DNA of 64,000 bases from Candidatus Poribacteria bacterium (GCA_022827185.1 JAJDTM010000021.1:1-64000); one strand, 5' to 3'. Numbered from the stretch's first letter, positions 1-9,420 are shown. Translations and numbers: made by a program. Notes: generated from the sequence alone by a model not told the origin.

Positions 1-1
1 T

Positions 2-523
2 GTAATAGCTTCAAACACTTATGACGGTGAGGTATTTCGGCGAGATTTCTCTGTCTTTTCAAATTTCTCAACACATAGTGATTATGGACTTTCTATAAAC
101 TGGTTTGGCGGACAATTCCAAGAATTCACTGATAGCGTCTTTAACATCAGATTAAGTGCGCGCACTTCGGATCAATTCAACAACGTTAGTGTCGGCTACA
201 CAGGCGGTGAACAGGCAGATAAGCGAATTCACCGCATTAGCGGAGATCTGAATCTCCGTGTCCATGACTTTACCGCAGGACTCTCCTCCAGTATCCAATG
301 GCACTTTGAAAGACGCTACCAACAGATTCTGACCCTCGCCTATGATTTCAGTCCGGCTTTAAGTCTCGGCAGTCGGTTAATCTGGCAAGTTGAGGGAATC
401 AATATCTACTTCGCACTGCGCCGCTCTGGATATGCTGGCACCGACTTTTTCATCATCCTTGGCGACCCAAATGCCTCCGAATTCAAACAGCGTTTAGAGA
501 CAAAAATCCTACGGGCATTTTAG
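2..523 (+). CDS. C-terminal part of an outer-membrane beta-barrel-like protein (5' end outside window)
   Basis: The frame is open from the window edge to a TAG at 521-523, giving 173 residues with no start codon visible upstream. The sequence is rich in alternating polar/hydrophobic stretches and aromatic residues (for example near LSLGSRLIWQVEG and INIYFALRR), the pattern of transmembrane beta strands, and it ends in Phe (ILRAF), as many outer-membrane barrel proteins do. The layout resembles the C-terminal barrel of large surface proteins with an N-terminal carbohydrate-binding-like domain, but that family assignment is a guess because the N-terminus is missing. No neighbour gives a function. 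Confidence 0.6.
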   Translation, partial: VIASNTYDGEVFRRDFSVFSNFSTHSDYGLSINWFGGQFQEFTDSVFNIRLSARTSDQFNNVSVGYTGGEQADKRIHRISGDLNLRVHDFTAGLSSSIQWHFERRYQQILTLAYDFSPALSLGSRLIWQVEGINIYFALRRSGYAGTDFFIILGDPNASEFKQRLETKILRAF

Positions 524-601
524 AATGTCACTTCAGCGTGTTTGCTCAGTTGTCGGGCTGGATATTGTCAAGGATTCATGCAGATGCGGTGAATTTTTTC
601 C

Positions 602-630
602 TTGTTAAAAAAGATCAAATGGATTAAAAT
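602..630 (+). promoter_or_regulatory. sigma-70-type promoter of the Uma2 gene
   Basis: TTGTTA at 602-607 and TAAAAT at 625-630 are separated by 17 bp, about 70 bp upstream of the chosen start at 698. Confidence 0.45.
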
Positions 631-697
631 TAACTGATATGAAAACCAAGCAACACGAACCATGCTGATTTCATACAAGCAAAACAAGGAAGACAAA

Positions 698-1288
698 ATG
701 GCAGAAACACAACAGAATCCACCAAAACCTAAATTGCCATCCGCGCAACCTACACTCTTAACAGCTGAGGATCTGTGGAAACAACCTGATGATGGCTATC
801 GGTATGAATTGGTGAAAGGGGTCATACGTAGAATGCCACCAGCTGGATTTGAACACGGGATCCGATCGGCTAAAATTGGAAGACATCTTGACGCGCACGT
901 TGAAAAGCATAAATTAGGCTATGTCTGTGGTGCCGAAACAGGATTTAAGATTGCCCAAAATCCAGATACCGTGCGTGCACCAGATGCTGCGTTTGTGCGT
1001 CAAGCCGCAATTGATGAACGGGGCATTTCAAAAGGATATTGGGAAGGTGCTCCCGATCTCGCCGTTGAAGTCATCTCCCCAGGCGATACCTACACCGAAG
1101 TCGCAGAAAAGGTAGACGAATGGTTAAATGCGGGGGGAGCGATGGTGTGGGTTGTCAATCCACGCCGAGAAACCGTAGAAGTGTACCGGTCCCCTGAGGA
1201 TATGACAGTTCTGCATGGAGAGGACATCCTTGATGGCGGCGACGTTATTCAAGGGTTTCAGTGTAAGGTTCAAGAATTGTTTGTATAG
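698..1288 (+). CDS. Uma2 family endonuclease (DUF820, PD-(D/E)XK fold)
   Basis: A protein of 196 residues with the Uma2/DUF820 pattern: the opening segment LTAEDLWKQPDDGYRYELVKG, then PDAAFV, then DLAVEVISPGDTYTEVAEK and a C-terminal VWVVNPRRETVEVYR strand. In this family the Asp and Glu of the PDxxFV and AVEVISP segments form the PD-(D/E)XK active site. These proteins are abundant in cyanobacteria and Poribacteria; their cellular role is not established. An ATG at 662 in the same frame would add 12 residues, but AAGGA just before ATG 698 favours the shorter form. The GH32-like gene begins 9 bp downstream. Confidence 0.85.
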   Translation: MAETQQNPPKPKLPSAQPTLLTAEDLWKQPDDGYRYELVKGVIRRMPPAGFEHGIRSAKIGRHLDAHVEKHKLGYVCGAETGFKIAQNPDTVRAPDAAFVRQAAIDERGISKGYWEGAPDLAVEVISPGDTYTEVAEKVDEWLNAGGAMVWVVNPRRETVEVYRSPEDMTVLHGEDILDGGDVIQGFQCKVQELFV

Positions 1289-1297
1289 GTATTTTTT

Positions 1298-3373
1298 ATG
1301 TTCACCACGACGGACAAGACACTCGTCAGCTGGTTCTGCTTTGATGAGGAAGCCCCAAAGCACTGCAGCGTGATTACTGTGCAGGCGGCTGAGAAGTATG
1401 ACGCGCTCGCTTTTGGACAGGATGCACAAGGTAAGTGGTCCACCGCCAGCGATGATAACACCCGCACGCAAACCCCTGAACAACTCGCCCAAAATCCGGC
1501 ACAAGATATTGTACTCGGACAGTTCATGATGATGGCAGCCGTTTATAAGGACGACTCGGTCACCATTTACCGTGATGGGGAGGTGTACGCCAGCTATACC
1601 ATCAAAGAGCCGTTTGATTTTCTGAACAGCCCCTATCTACAACTCGTAATCGGCTCGGTCAACCTAAATCCTAACTACGCCACATCATTCAAGGGAAAAA
1701 TAAAGGACGTCCGGATTTATGCGCAGGCTTTGACGCAAGCACAGATTAAGGACTTGAAACCGAACACGCCTTCGGCAATTCAACCCTTCAGCTGGTATGA
1801 TTTCTCGATAGATGGTTGGTGGGACGATCGTGCTGGAAAATTTCCAGAATTTAGGAACATTGCCGCTAAAAAAGAGAATGAAGAAGACCCGTATATTGTT
1901 TTCGATAGAGACGACAGACACATGTTTACCTTAGACAACGAGGCTGTCCGTATCGCTCGTGATTTTCGTCAACGGTTGATGGATGATCCGAGTCGCCCTA
2001 CATATCACTTGGTTAATTCCGATGGTGATAACGAGAGAAACTATTCGACCGATCCCAATTTCATGATCTACTGGAAAGGTCAGTACCATTTCGGTTATAT
2101 GTATAAAGGTGATGAGCATGCTTTCGGACATTTCACGAGTACCGACCTTGTTCACTGGCGGCGGCGCGCGGACTGCGCTTTGGGCAGCGGCGGTTGTGGC
2201 ACGGGTGGTACGATTATCACTAAAGACGACAAGAAAGTTATTTTTGTCGGCATATTTGGCGGTCGTCCGACTTATGTAGAGGCTTCGGATGAGCATCTGG
2301 AAGACTGGTCTAAACCGATTGAGATTGAGGTGCCGCAAGAGGCACGGGATGCCGATTACTGGGTATTCTGGGATCCGACAGCCTGGGTTGAAGGAGATTA
2401 CTATTACATATTTTCCGGCGATCACCCTATGGAGGACACTCGACCGGGGTTAGGGATTTGGTATAAACGCACGACCCTCATGCGTTCCAAAGACTTTAAG
2501 AAGTGGGAATTTCTCGGTGAATTTATGACAAAAGAGTTGCCGGGACTTGAGCAACACGATCATTCCTGCACCGATTTCTTCAAACTCGGAAACCACAAGC
2601 ACATGATGCTACTTATCAGCCATAGTTGGGGTGCGCGGTACTATCTGGGTGAATGGAAGAATAACCAGTTCACACCTGAGTTTCATACCAAAATGAGTTG
2701 GACCAACAATTATCGCGGAATCCCTATCTATTGGGCACCCAAAACCCTCCTCACACCAGACGGACGCAGAGTTGTCATTACGAATATACAGGTTAATCTT
2801 GGTAACACGTTATGGAGCTGCGCATTCTCATTGCCGTGGGAATTGAGTCTGCCTGATGATGGGATTGTGCGTATTAAACCGGTTCGTGAACTGGAGTGTC
2901 TACGTTACAATGAAATGGCTGAGAACAACATTACCGTCAAAAACGGCGTGGACTATAGACTGAAGGAAATCTCAGGCGATACGCTCGAATTGAATGTCAC
3001 AATCAAGCCTACCGAAGCGACGGACTACGGCGTAAAAGTGTTCTGTGACAAAGACAACCAGAACGGAATGGAAATCTTCTACTCAACCGACAAGCAAACG
3101 ATTTCGATCGGTGATGGCAATGAAGCGGAAAAACCTTATGGTAGTTCACAGCCTTATGGCGTTGCACCGTTCGAGTTGAACGCTGGAGAGGATTTGAATC
3201 TACGGATATTCATCGACAAAGCACTCGTGGAAGTTTTCATCAACGAGCGTCAAGCAGTCGTCCAGAGTCAACTGCACAAGCCGGAAGATGTTGACATATG
3301 CCTTTACAGCAGAGGTGGGGACATCAAAGCAGACGTAACAGGTTGGAAGATGGCAGCGGCGAACCAATGGTAA
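1298..3373 (+). CDS. Glycoside hydrolase family 32-like protein with N-terminal LamG-like domain
   Basis: 691 residues. The N-terminal ~150 residues look like a concanavalin/LamG-type binding domain (GKIKDVRIYAQALTQAQI). A five-bladed GH32-type catalytic region follows: TDPNFMIYWKGQYHFGYMY, with the presumed nucleophile Asp at residue 252, and FWDPTAW, with Asp 359 at the position of the RDP motif. The C-terminal beta-sandwich ends with LRIFIDKALVEVFINER, typical of GH32. The usual ECPD motif carrying the catalytic Glu is not recognisable; the corresponding segment reads HSCTDFF (residues 422-428). Sucrose/fructan-type hydrolysis would be the family expectation, but the missing Glu leaves activity uncertain. 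No signal peptide is visible. The start has no strong ribosome site and lies 9 bp after the Uma2 gene, suggesting co-transcription. Confidence 0.8.
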   Translation: MFTTTDKTLVSWFCFDEEAPKHCSVITVQAAEKYDALAFGQDAQGKWSTASDDNTRTQTPEQLAQNPAQDIVLGQFMMMAAVYKDDSVTIYRDGEVYASYTIKEPFDFLNSPYLQLVIGSVNLNPNYATSFKGKIKDVRIYAQALTQAQIKDLKPNTPSAIQPFSWYDFSIDGWWDDRAGKFPEFRNIAAKKENEEDPYIVFDRDDRHMFTLDNEAVRIARDFRQRLMDDPSRPTYHLVNSDGDNERNYSTDPNFMIYWKGQYHFGYMYKGDEHAFGHFTSTDLVHWRRRADCALGSGGCGTGGTIITKDDKKVIFVGIFGGRPTYVEASDEHLEDWSKPIEIEVPQEARDADYWVFWDPTAWVEGDYYYIFSGDHPMEDTRPGLGIWYKRTTLMRSKDFKKWEFLGEFMTKELPGLEQHDHSCTDFFKLGNHKHMMLLISHSWGARYYLGEWKNNQFTPEFHTKMSWTNNYRGIPIYWAPKTLLTPDGRRVVITNIQVNLGNTLWSCAFSLPWELSLPDDGIVRIKPVRELECLRYNEMAENNITVKNGVDYRLKEISGDTLELNVTIKPTEATDYGVKVFCDKDNQNGMEIFYSTDKQTISIGDGNEAEKPYGSSQPYGVAPFELNAGEDLNLRIFIDKALVEVFINERQAVVQSQLHKPEDVDICLYSRGGDIKADVTGWKMAAANQW

Positions 3374-3482
3374 GTTTCGTCAAGTATGCTATCATTCTTC
3401 CAATTGATGTGGGGCTTTAGTGTGATTAAGAGAGATTCGTTAATTACTGCACCATTATTTAACCAAAACTATGGGTGACAAT

Positions 3483-3608
3483 ATGGAAACTTTGAAAGAT
3501 ATCGGTTTGATTATTCTTACAATAATATGTATAATTTTGCTGATTAAATATATTTCCGACGCGCCTCCGAGTGAAAGAAAATGGTGGCGGTGGCCGTGGG
3601 GGTTATAG
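3483..3608 (+). CDS. Possible small single-pass membrane protein (41 aa)
   Basis: A short reading frame encodes an N-terminal METLKD, a hydrophobic run (IGLIILTIICIILLIKYI) long enough to cross the membrane, and a Trp-rich tail (KWWRWPWGL). An in-frame ATG at 3471 is an alternative start; only a weak GGTGA lies before 3483. The composition (continuous hydrophobic helix, basic/aromatic tail) is unlike random sequence in this region, but no homologue is recognised. It could be a toxin-like or regulatory membrane peptide, or non-coding. Confidence 0.35.
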   Translation: METLKDIGLIILTIICIILLIKYISDAPPSERKWWRWPWGL

Positions 3609-3763
3609 AACACCGTAGGTTGGGTTGAACGGCTTTGAAAAAGTGGATGTTAACACGTCAGATACACCCGAAAACCAAGGGGTTCTTGTCATACCCCAAG
3701 AACATAGTGAAACCCAACTTTACACCCGCAATATACCTGGAACTTCAAAGCCAAAACTTTCGG

Positions 3764-3855
3764 CTTCACATTTATCCCGGTAATCCCTAAGCTCCTTGGC
3801 TGTGCGCGGCATCACCACGCAATACACACTTCACATTTATCCCAGTAATCCCTAA
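3764..3855. repeat. Pair of 27-bp direct repeats in intergenic DNA
   Basis: Copies at 3764-3790 and 3829-3855 share the core CTTCACATTTATCCC followed by GTAATCCCTAA, with one mismatch, 65 bp apart. They lie in the 585-bp gap between the small membrane ORF and the sigma gene. I see no gene in this gap beyond the upstream region described for the sigma gene. Confidence 0.6.
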
Positions 3856-4021
3856 ATCCCATAAATCATAGTTCAGACCATATCCGCAAGTATCGGGGTG
3901 TTTTTGCTTGGATATTTCCGCAGAAACCCCTTCCACAAGTGTGATTGGGAACAATTGAATGCCCTTGGGATTATTATAATACACCTACGATTTCGTAATC
4001 CCATTTGCTAAAAAACGCAGA

Positions 4022-4193
4022 TTTTCACTTTTTTTTCCCAACATGCAATCTTTGGACACAAAATTCCGTCTTTAATAATAGAGGGTGCGAATTGTAAGCA
4101 AACCACCTGTGTTATTTTTACAAAACTCGGTATTTGATTAAACCTTTTGGCGAACGCAAACACGCTCCAATCTGTTGGTTAGGAGGAAACTTC
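4022..4193 (+). promoter_or_regulatory. Upstream region of ECF sigma gene, duplicated at 9244-9420
   Basis: This block and 9244-9420 are clearly homologous up to and through the ribosome site. The most conserved parts are CGTCTTTAA, ATAGA and GTGCGAA (copy 1 around 4068-4092; copy 2 around 9302-9326), TTTTACAAAAC, and the TTAGGAGGAAA ribosome site. ECF sigma factors usually recognise a CGTC-type -10 element, so CGTCTTTAA could be an autoregulated promoter; that reading is inference. Confidence 0.5.
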
Positions 4194-5909
4194 GTGGAAA
4201 GAGAAGACGATGTTCAACTGATTCGCAAAACTTTATCGGGCGACGACGCTGCGTTTGGCATCTTGGTCGAAAAGTACCAAAAGAGCGTTCACACCCTTGT
4301 ATGGCGAAAGATCAGCGATTATCACTATGCTGAAGATATTGTGCAAGATGCCTTCCTTCAAGCATACAAAAAACTCTCGACCCTTAAAAATCCGAATCAA
4401 TTTGCGGGGTGGCTCTATGTTATCGCAAATCGGCTTTGTATTGATTGGACGCGAAAGCAAAAGTCAATGCGAAAACAAAAGCCTGCGATGCAATCTTTGG
4501 AGGACACACGACGGAAAGAAATTGAGGAGTCCTCTTATAAGCATTACATATCAGAAGAGCATGTAACAGCGAGAACTGAGTATTGCCATGCGCTTGTTCA
4601 GAAGCTTTTGGAAAAGCTACCAGAGAACGAATGCACAGCCGTAACACTTTTCTATCTCGACGAAATGTCAACCAAAGAGATTGGCAAATTCTTAGGGGTG
4701 TCGGCGAATACAATTGTGAGTCGACTCCATCGAGCGCGAAAGCGTTTACAAGCAGATCAAGAACGCTTGGTTCAAGAAGTTCTTGATGATGTACAGTTAT
4801 CAGAAAATCTGAAGGAGGATATTGTGAAACAATTAGAAAGTATTCAGCGCACGTTTGATTCATTCATGGCGCAAGCAAAATCCGACCCGACATCAGGGGC
4901 GGACATTCTTACAGAGGCACACAACCAGATTGAAGAAGCCCTTAAGGGTGAAATCACGTCCGAGTTGGCGCATCTCGCTCATGAGATATACAAGTATATG
5001 GGCAAACCCGGAAAAGAAAAAAGCGTCTCTCTGCACCGTAAGTATCTGAATGTGGCTGCAGACAATAAGGAACGTTTCTGGTCGCATCGGCAATTAAGTG
5101 TTTGCCTCGCGATGCTTCGGCGGAACAGGGAAGCTATTGAGGAACAGGTTCGGCTTTATCGTTGGACATGTGAGCACATGTCAGACGCAGATGTGTTATA
5201 TGTGCTTAGCAGTTGTTTAGAGCACGCTGGATGTTGGAGAGCGGAAGGGCGTATTGATGACTGGGTTCAACTTTATCACGAGGCATCTCAACGCTTAGAG
5301 AACCCTGAATTGAGTCGCTACGATCGTTGCAATTTCCTGCAAATCGGATCAGAAATCTTACGTTCTTACGGTCGGTCAGATGAGACGCTTCTTGGGATGG
5401 AAAAGTTGGAACGTTTCAACGACGAACCCGATTGGGAGCACTATTTCAGGTTCTGGTTGGCTGTCCGAACGAATTGGCTCCTGGTGTATAGTAGTCAAGA
5501 AGATTGGGATCGTTTCGACCAAGCACTTGCGGAAGTAAGCGAGTTTATCGAAGGCGAAACGGAGAAACGGGATGCCGGCTATTCTGTAAACCTCGGCAAT
5601 CTTCACTGGGCTGCGCACGACATCGGTTGTTGCTTAGTCTGGTTACAGAAGTATAGCGAGGCGAAACAATTCCTGCAAGTCGCTATCGATTTGGACAATA
5701 GCAACGATTATGGTCACTTTATGCTCGCTGTGAGCATTTGGGCATCTGAACGGAACCGTGAGGAGACTTTACATCACTTAAAATTTGCGCATGACATTGT
5801 CCTTGCTGCTTGGAATCGCGGTAAGTATTACCAGACTTTCCTTGAGACCCCTGAATTTACGGATGTAAAGGATGATCCAGAGTTTCTGAAGGTTCTGGGA
5901 CAAAAATAG
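4194..5909 (+). CDS. ECF-type RNA polymerase sigma factor with long helical/TPR-like C-terminal extension
   Basis: From a GTG start the protein is 571 residues. Sigma region 2 lies at about residues 1-85 (DDAAFGILVEKYQ, YAEDIVQDAFLQAYKKL, NPNQFAGWLYVIANRLCIDW). Region 4 is at about 138-185, with the helix-turn-helix STKEIGKFLGVSANTIVSRL. The remaining ~380 residues are helical repeats resembling TPRs, ending with a pair-wise repeat region (AKQFLQVAIDLDN). ECF proteins with such C-terminal sensor or scaffold regions are known. The frame is open to a TTG at 4134, but AGGAGG at 4181-4186, 7 nt before GTG 4194, fixes the start; the truncated paralogue at 9421 has the same site. A MITE-like repeat and two ABC-2 permease genes follow, so control of an efflux function is plausible. 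Confidence 0.85.
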   Translation: MEREDDVQLIRKTLSGDDAAFGILVEKYQKSVHTLVWRKISDYHYAEDIVQDAFLQAYKKLSTLKNPNQFAGWLYVIANRLCIDWTRKQKSMRKQKPAMQSLEDTRRKEIEESSYKHYISEEHVTARTEYCHALVQKLLEKLPENECTAVTLFYLDEMSTKEIGKFLGVSANTIVSRLHRARKRLQADQERLVQEVLDDVQLSENLKEDIVKQLESIQRTFDSFMAQAKSDPTSGADILTEAHNQIEEALKGEITSELAHLAHEIYKYMGKPGKEKSVSLHRKYLNVAADNKERFWSHRQLSVCLAMLRRNREAIEEQVRLYRWTCEHMSDADVLYVLSSCLEHAGCWRAEGRIDDWVQLYHEASQRLENPELSRYDRCNFLQIGSEILRSYGRSDETLLGMEKLERFNDEPDWEHYFRFWLAVRTNWLLVYSSQEDWDRFDQALAEVSEFIEGETEKRDAGYSVNLGNLHWAAHDIGCCLVWLQKYSEAKQFLQVAIDLDNSNDYGHFMLAVSIWASERNREETLHHLKFAHDIVLAAWNRGKYYQTFLETPEFTDVKDDPEFLKVLGQK

Positions 5910-5923
5910 GACACAATAATTCG

Positions 5924-6053
5924 TAGGACTTACGCACTGCTTCTTAAAGTCCCCCTGATAAGGGGGATTTAGGGGGTTCTTTCAGCAACTCTCCGTGATA
6001 AGGGGGATTTAAGGATAAAAATAGCGAAATTACTGCTTTCTGTGTAAGTCCTA
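5924..6053. mobile_element. 130-bp MITE-like element with 12-bp terminal inverted repeats
   Basis: The left end TAGGACTTACGC (5924-5935) and the right end GTGTAAGTCCTA (6042-6053) are inverted repeats with one mismatch. The interior holds two near-copies of GTGATAAGGGGGATTTA-type sequence. It has no coding capacity. Related ends and interior occur at 24188-24389 in this window, so it belongs to a dispersed family. Confidence 0.6.
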
Positions 6054-6117
6054 TTAAATTCTCCATCTGATCCAAAATTCCACTTCGTAGGTTTCGTTCC
6101 AATAGAAGGAAGACTTC

Positions 6118-7641
6118 ATGCTAATAACGCTCATCCGCCGAGAACTCCTCGACAATCTGATGACGTTCCGCTTTGCCGTAGCCGTCCTCATTATGTTGTT
6201 GCTTGTTGTCGCCAATACTGCTGTGCTTCTTAAGGATTATGAGCAGCGACTGATGCTCTACAACGATGCCGTCAAAATGCATCAACAGCAGCTGCAGGAG
6301 AAAAAAACTTATTCAGCAGGCATCACATACGCGGGTGAATTGCGTATCGACCGTCCCCCAAACCCACTGAGCATTTTCAATACTGGATTCGATAAGCGAG
6401 TTGGAAACCAGGTAACAGTATCCCATACTTATGTGCCATCGCTGTGGGATTCCGGATGGCATGGGTCGAACCCGTTTATGGATATGTTCGCTTCCATGGA
6501 TATCGTCTTTATCTTCGAGGTGATCCTGAGCTTGTTAGCACTGGTTTTCGCCTACGATACCCTGGCCGGAGAATATGAGCGGGGCACATTACGTCTGGTC
6601 CTGACGCATCCCGTTCGTCGCGGGCATATCCTGCTTGCCAAATACATCAGTGCGATGCTCTGCTTGCTCGCGCCATTGCTAATAAGCCTGCTCCTCACCG
6701 TCATCTTGCTAACGACGACCCCCTCCATTTCTCTGAACACCGATGATTTTTTACGGATCGGCGGGCTTATTTTGGCATCCGTCGCGTATCTGTCGGTATT
6801 TTACCTCATCGGGCTGTTGATCTCGGCGGCGACGCGTCGGACGGGTACTGCGTTGATGCTCGCTATGTTCGTCTGGGGGTTTCTGGTGTTAGTCTATCCA
6901 AACGTGATTCTTGCCGTGATTCCCCGTTCTGAGGCACCGCAAGCGCGCGCCGCCTCCGCTTTTAGTCAAATTGAACAGATGTGGGAGGAAGAACTCGAGA
7001 GAGAACGGAGGCATTCCCTCGAAACCGACGCGCTCCCAGGAATAGATTGGAACCTTGGACTAAAGGGCAGTGGATCCGAACCTTACGCTTACTTATGGGG
7101 GGACCCCCGGACACTACAATACTCCTTTGAAGCTATCCTCGCATTTGAAGGGTTTGATGAGAAAGAGGAACACAAGATACCTCACGCACAGAATCATTTC
7201 CGTTTCCTCGGTCAGTTGGTTACCCGTACAGCCGACCAGACATGGATTATCCGAAAGCCTGCGCTGGAGGACATCTTCATTCATCCGGCAAATGTGAAGC
7301 GAATCTGGTTGAAACTTTCGCCCGTCGGGTTGTATGATGCTGCAACACAAGCATGGACTGGTACTGACTTGCACGGTGTCAGAGATTTTTTCGACGCAGC
7401 AAGACGATACAGACAGGAAGTGATCAAAGCACTCTACGATAAAGAGGCGTTTGGATCTCGACAGTGGTTCTCCTCAGACAAAGGCGCAGCGGATTGGAGC
7501 ATTCTCCCACAGTTTTCTTTTCAAAGGGTCAATGTAAACACAAACGCTAAGCGAGCATTGCCGGATGTAGGCATCCTGCTCATGATGAACGTTGTTATCT
7601 TCAGCCTAATATTTCTGATTTTCGTCAAAAGCGAAGTGTAG
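6118..7641 (+). CDS. ABC-2 type transporter permease
   Basis: 507 residues. An N-terminal transmembrane helix (FRFAVAVLIMLLLVVANTAVLL) follows the LIRRELLDNLMTFR amphipathic segment. A ~100-residue extracytoplasmic loop comes next, then five hydrophobic segments from about residue 120 to 270 containing YDTLAGEYERGTLRLVLTHPVRR, the characteristic ABC-2 coupling segment. A second extracytoplasmic region and a final helix (LLMMNVVIFSLIFLIFV) complete it. This is the NosY/GldF-like layout with long periplasmic loops. GAAGGAAG lies just upstream of the ATG. It pairs with the similar permease 115 bp downstream, perhaps as a heterodimer. No ATP-binding subunit is adjacent, so the ATPase must be encoded elsewhere. 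Confidence 0.85.
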   Translation: MLITLIRRELLDNLMTFRFAVAVLIMLLLVVANTAVLLKDYEQRLMLYNDAVKMHQQQLQEKKTYSAGITYAGELRIDRPPNPLSIFNTGFDKRVGNQVTVSHTYVPSLWDSGWHGSNPFMDMFASMDIVFIFEVILSLLALVFAYDTLAGEYERGTLRLVLTHPVRRGHILLAKYISAMLCLLAPLLISLLLTVILLTTTPSISLNTDDFLRIGGLILASVAYLSVFYLIGLLISAATRRTGTALMLAMFVWGFLVLVYPNVILAVIPRSEAPQARAASAFSQIEQMWEEELERERRHSLETDALPGIDWNLGLKGSGSEPYAYLWGDPRTLQYSFEAILAFEGFDEKEEHKIPHAQNHFRFLGQLVTRTADQTWIIRKPALEDIFIHPANVKRIWLKLSPVGLYDAATQAWTGTDLHGVRDFFDAARRYRQEVIKALYDKEAFGSRQWFSSDKGAADWSILPQFSFQRVNVNTNAKRALPDVGILLMMNVVIFSLIFLIFVKSEV

Positions 7642-7652
7642 GATGGCTATCA

Positions 7653-7752
7653 GCAATCGGCTGTCAGCCGTCAGCCATTGATATATGGCATGCACATCTC
7701 GCTTGAATACCACAAGGACACTTTGCTGATTGCTGACAGCCGTCAGCCATAA
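7653..7752. repeat. Intergenic GCTGTCAGCCGTCAGCC-type repeat between permease genes
   Basis: Two arms, at about 7660-7678 and 7732-7750, each end GCCGTCAGCCAT and bracket ~55 bp of unique sequence. The second arm stops 7 bp before the downstream ATG. This is one of several related repeats in the window, listed under findings. Confidence 0.6.
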
Positions 7753-7756
7753 TAAA

Positions 7757-9154
7757 ATGTGGCATATCGCAAAACGTGAACTCTATGATAACCTGAACAG
7801 CCTTCGATTCGCGCTCGCAACATTCCTGCTTCTGGGTTTGATGTTGACCAATGCCGTTGTGCATCTCCGCGAGCACCCAGAGCGAGTTCAGAAGTATCGC
7901 GAGAAGGTCGCTGCGCATCAAAACCGTTTAAAGTCTCATGCCAACGCAAGTTTCTATGAACTTGCGCAAAAGGGACCTGGTACGCTTCACAAAAAACCGT
8001 CCGCCCTCCACTTCTGTACAGGGCGCGGTGCAGCATTTTTGTCAGTACATGTAAGCAGTATTCAGAGTTGGCGTTGGGATGAGCGGGGTTTAGAGGGATT
8101 ATGGTCACTGTGGTATCCATCAGCCACCCCCAATCGGAACAACGTTGATCCAGATGTTACCAAAGTGGACTGGGGTTTTATCATCGGCTACGTCTTAAGT
8201 CTCCTCGCACTCCTATTCACCTTCGATGCAATCTCCAGTGAACGTGAACATGGTACATTGCGATTAATGTTAGCGAATGCAATTCCGCGGCACACTGTCC
8301 TGATTGGCAAATTTTTAGGGGCATTGATAAGCATTAGTATTCCATTTACGCTTGCGGTATTGGTGAACCTATTGGTAATCACTACGTCAAGTGATGTTCA
8401 TCTTGGTGCAGATGCGTGGGGACGTTTAGGCATCATCTACTTTATCGCGCTCCTTTACACCTGCCTTTTTCTGGCATTAGGTTTACTGGTGTCGGCACGT
8501 GTGCAACGGAGCGCAGTCAGCCTTGTGATACTTCTGTTGGTTTGGGTCACGCTTGTTGTTTTTATGCCGGGCACCCTCGCTTCAATCGCGGGGCGTTCTT
8601 TACCACTTAAATGGGAACGCGGTTCGCAACGTTACTTTGAACGTAAGGCAGAATTCGACGCTCGTTGGCATGAGGCACATGGGGATCGCAGAAAACAATT
8701 ACAATTGTCAGGCGAGTACGTTACCAAAGACGCAGAACAGCGGGAACACGCGCGCGAAGCACACTTAAAACGGCGGATTTCTCAGGTGAAGCGGGCGCGC
8801 GCCATCACCCGTTTTTCGCCTGTCACAATTGTGGAGCATCTCCTTGAATCGTTTGCCGGAACCGGCTTTGAACGACACTTGCAATTCTTAGAGAATGTTC
8901 AATCTTACGCTCGACAATTCCGCGAATTCATTGTTGACACCGATAGCGCGGATCCAGAGAGTCTTCATATCTTTGGTGTTCGCGAAGGTGTGTCACAGAA
9001 ATCCGTCAATCCAGAAGCAGTTCCCAGATTTGAAGACGCACACAACTTTCGACGTGATTTCAACACAGCAGCAGTGGATTTGCTGTTGTTAACGTTATTT
9101 TTTGTTGTTTTTCTCTCCGGAGCGTTCCTTGCCTTTGTACGCATTGAGATTTAG
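7757..9154 (+). CDS. ABC-2 type transporter permease, paralogue of 6118-7641
   Basis: 465 residues from ATG 7757. It has the same plan as its upstream neighbour: IAKRELYDNLNSLRFALATFLLLGL forms the first helix, then a long extracytoplasmic loop. A membrane block at about residues 135-275 includes FDAISSEREHGTLRLMLANAIPRH, matching the coupling segment of the neighbour. A charged, helical extracytoplasmic region (about 290-430) and a last helix (LLLLTLFFVVFLSGAFLAFV) follow. A TTG at 7730 in frame lies inside the preceding repeat and lacks a ribosome site, so ATG 7757 is preferred, though it too has no clear Shine-Dalgarno. Export of an unknown substrate with the other permease is the likely role. 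Confidence 0.85.
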   Translation: MWHIAKRELYDNLNSLRFALATFLLLGLMLTNAVVHLREHPERVQKYREKVAAHQNRLKSHANASFYELAQKGPGTLHKKPSALHFCTGRGAAFLSVHVSSIQSWRWDERGLEGLWSLWYPSATPNRNNVDPDVTKVDWGFIIGYVLSLLALLFTFDAISSEREHGTLRLMLANAIPRHTVLIGKFLGALISISIPFTLAVLVNLLVITTSSDVHLGADAWGRLGIIYFIALLYTCLFLALGLLVSARVQRSAVSLVILLLVWVTLVVFMPGTLASIAGRSLPLKWERGSQRYFERKAEFDARWHEAHGDRRKQLQLSGEYVTKDAEQREHAREAHLKRRISQVKRARAITRFSPVTIVEHLLESFAGTGFERHLQFLENVQSYARQFREFIVDTDSADPESLHIFGVREGVSQKSVNPEAVPRFEDAHNFRRDFNTAAVDLLLLTLFFVVFLSGAFLAFVRIEI

Positions 9155-9243
9155 CGTGTAGTGTTCAAGTTTCCCAGCACTCTTTTTTTTCGACACTACC
9201 CACCAGAAAGTATTTGTGCTGCCCTTACCGCTGTTCCATCCGT

Positions 9244-9420
9244 AAAAAATTCTGATTTTTCATCTTTTTTCACCCAATGCACGTTTTTTCCTCAAACTTT
9301 CGTCTTTAAATTATAGAACGTGCGAACCGCACCAGACCGCTTAATTTTACAAAACCCGAATTTCATTATCCATTTTGGCGAATGCAACACGATCCAATCT
9401 GTTCATTAGGAGGAAATCCC
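9244..9420 (+). promoter_or_regulatory. Second copy of the sigma-gene upstream region
   Basis: Homologous to 4022-4193, with CGTCTTTAA near 9302, GTGCGAA near 9320, TTTTACAAAAC near 9347 and TTAGGAGGAAA just before GTG 9421. Preservation of both control and ribosome-binding sequences suggests that the shortened gene downstream is still expressed. Confidence 0.5.

Noticed and set aside
1124..1504. Open frame on the minus strand across the Uma2/GH32-like junction
   Set aside because: Antisense to two well-supported genes, no ribosome site, no recognisable motif.
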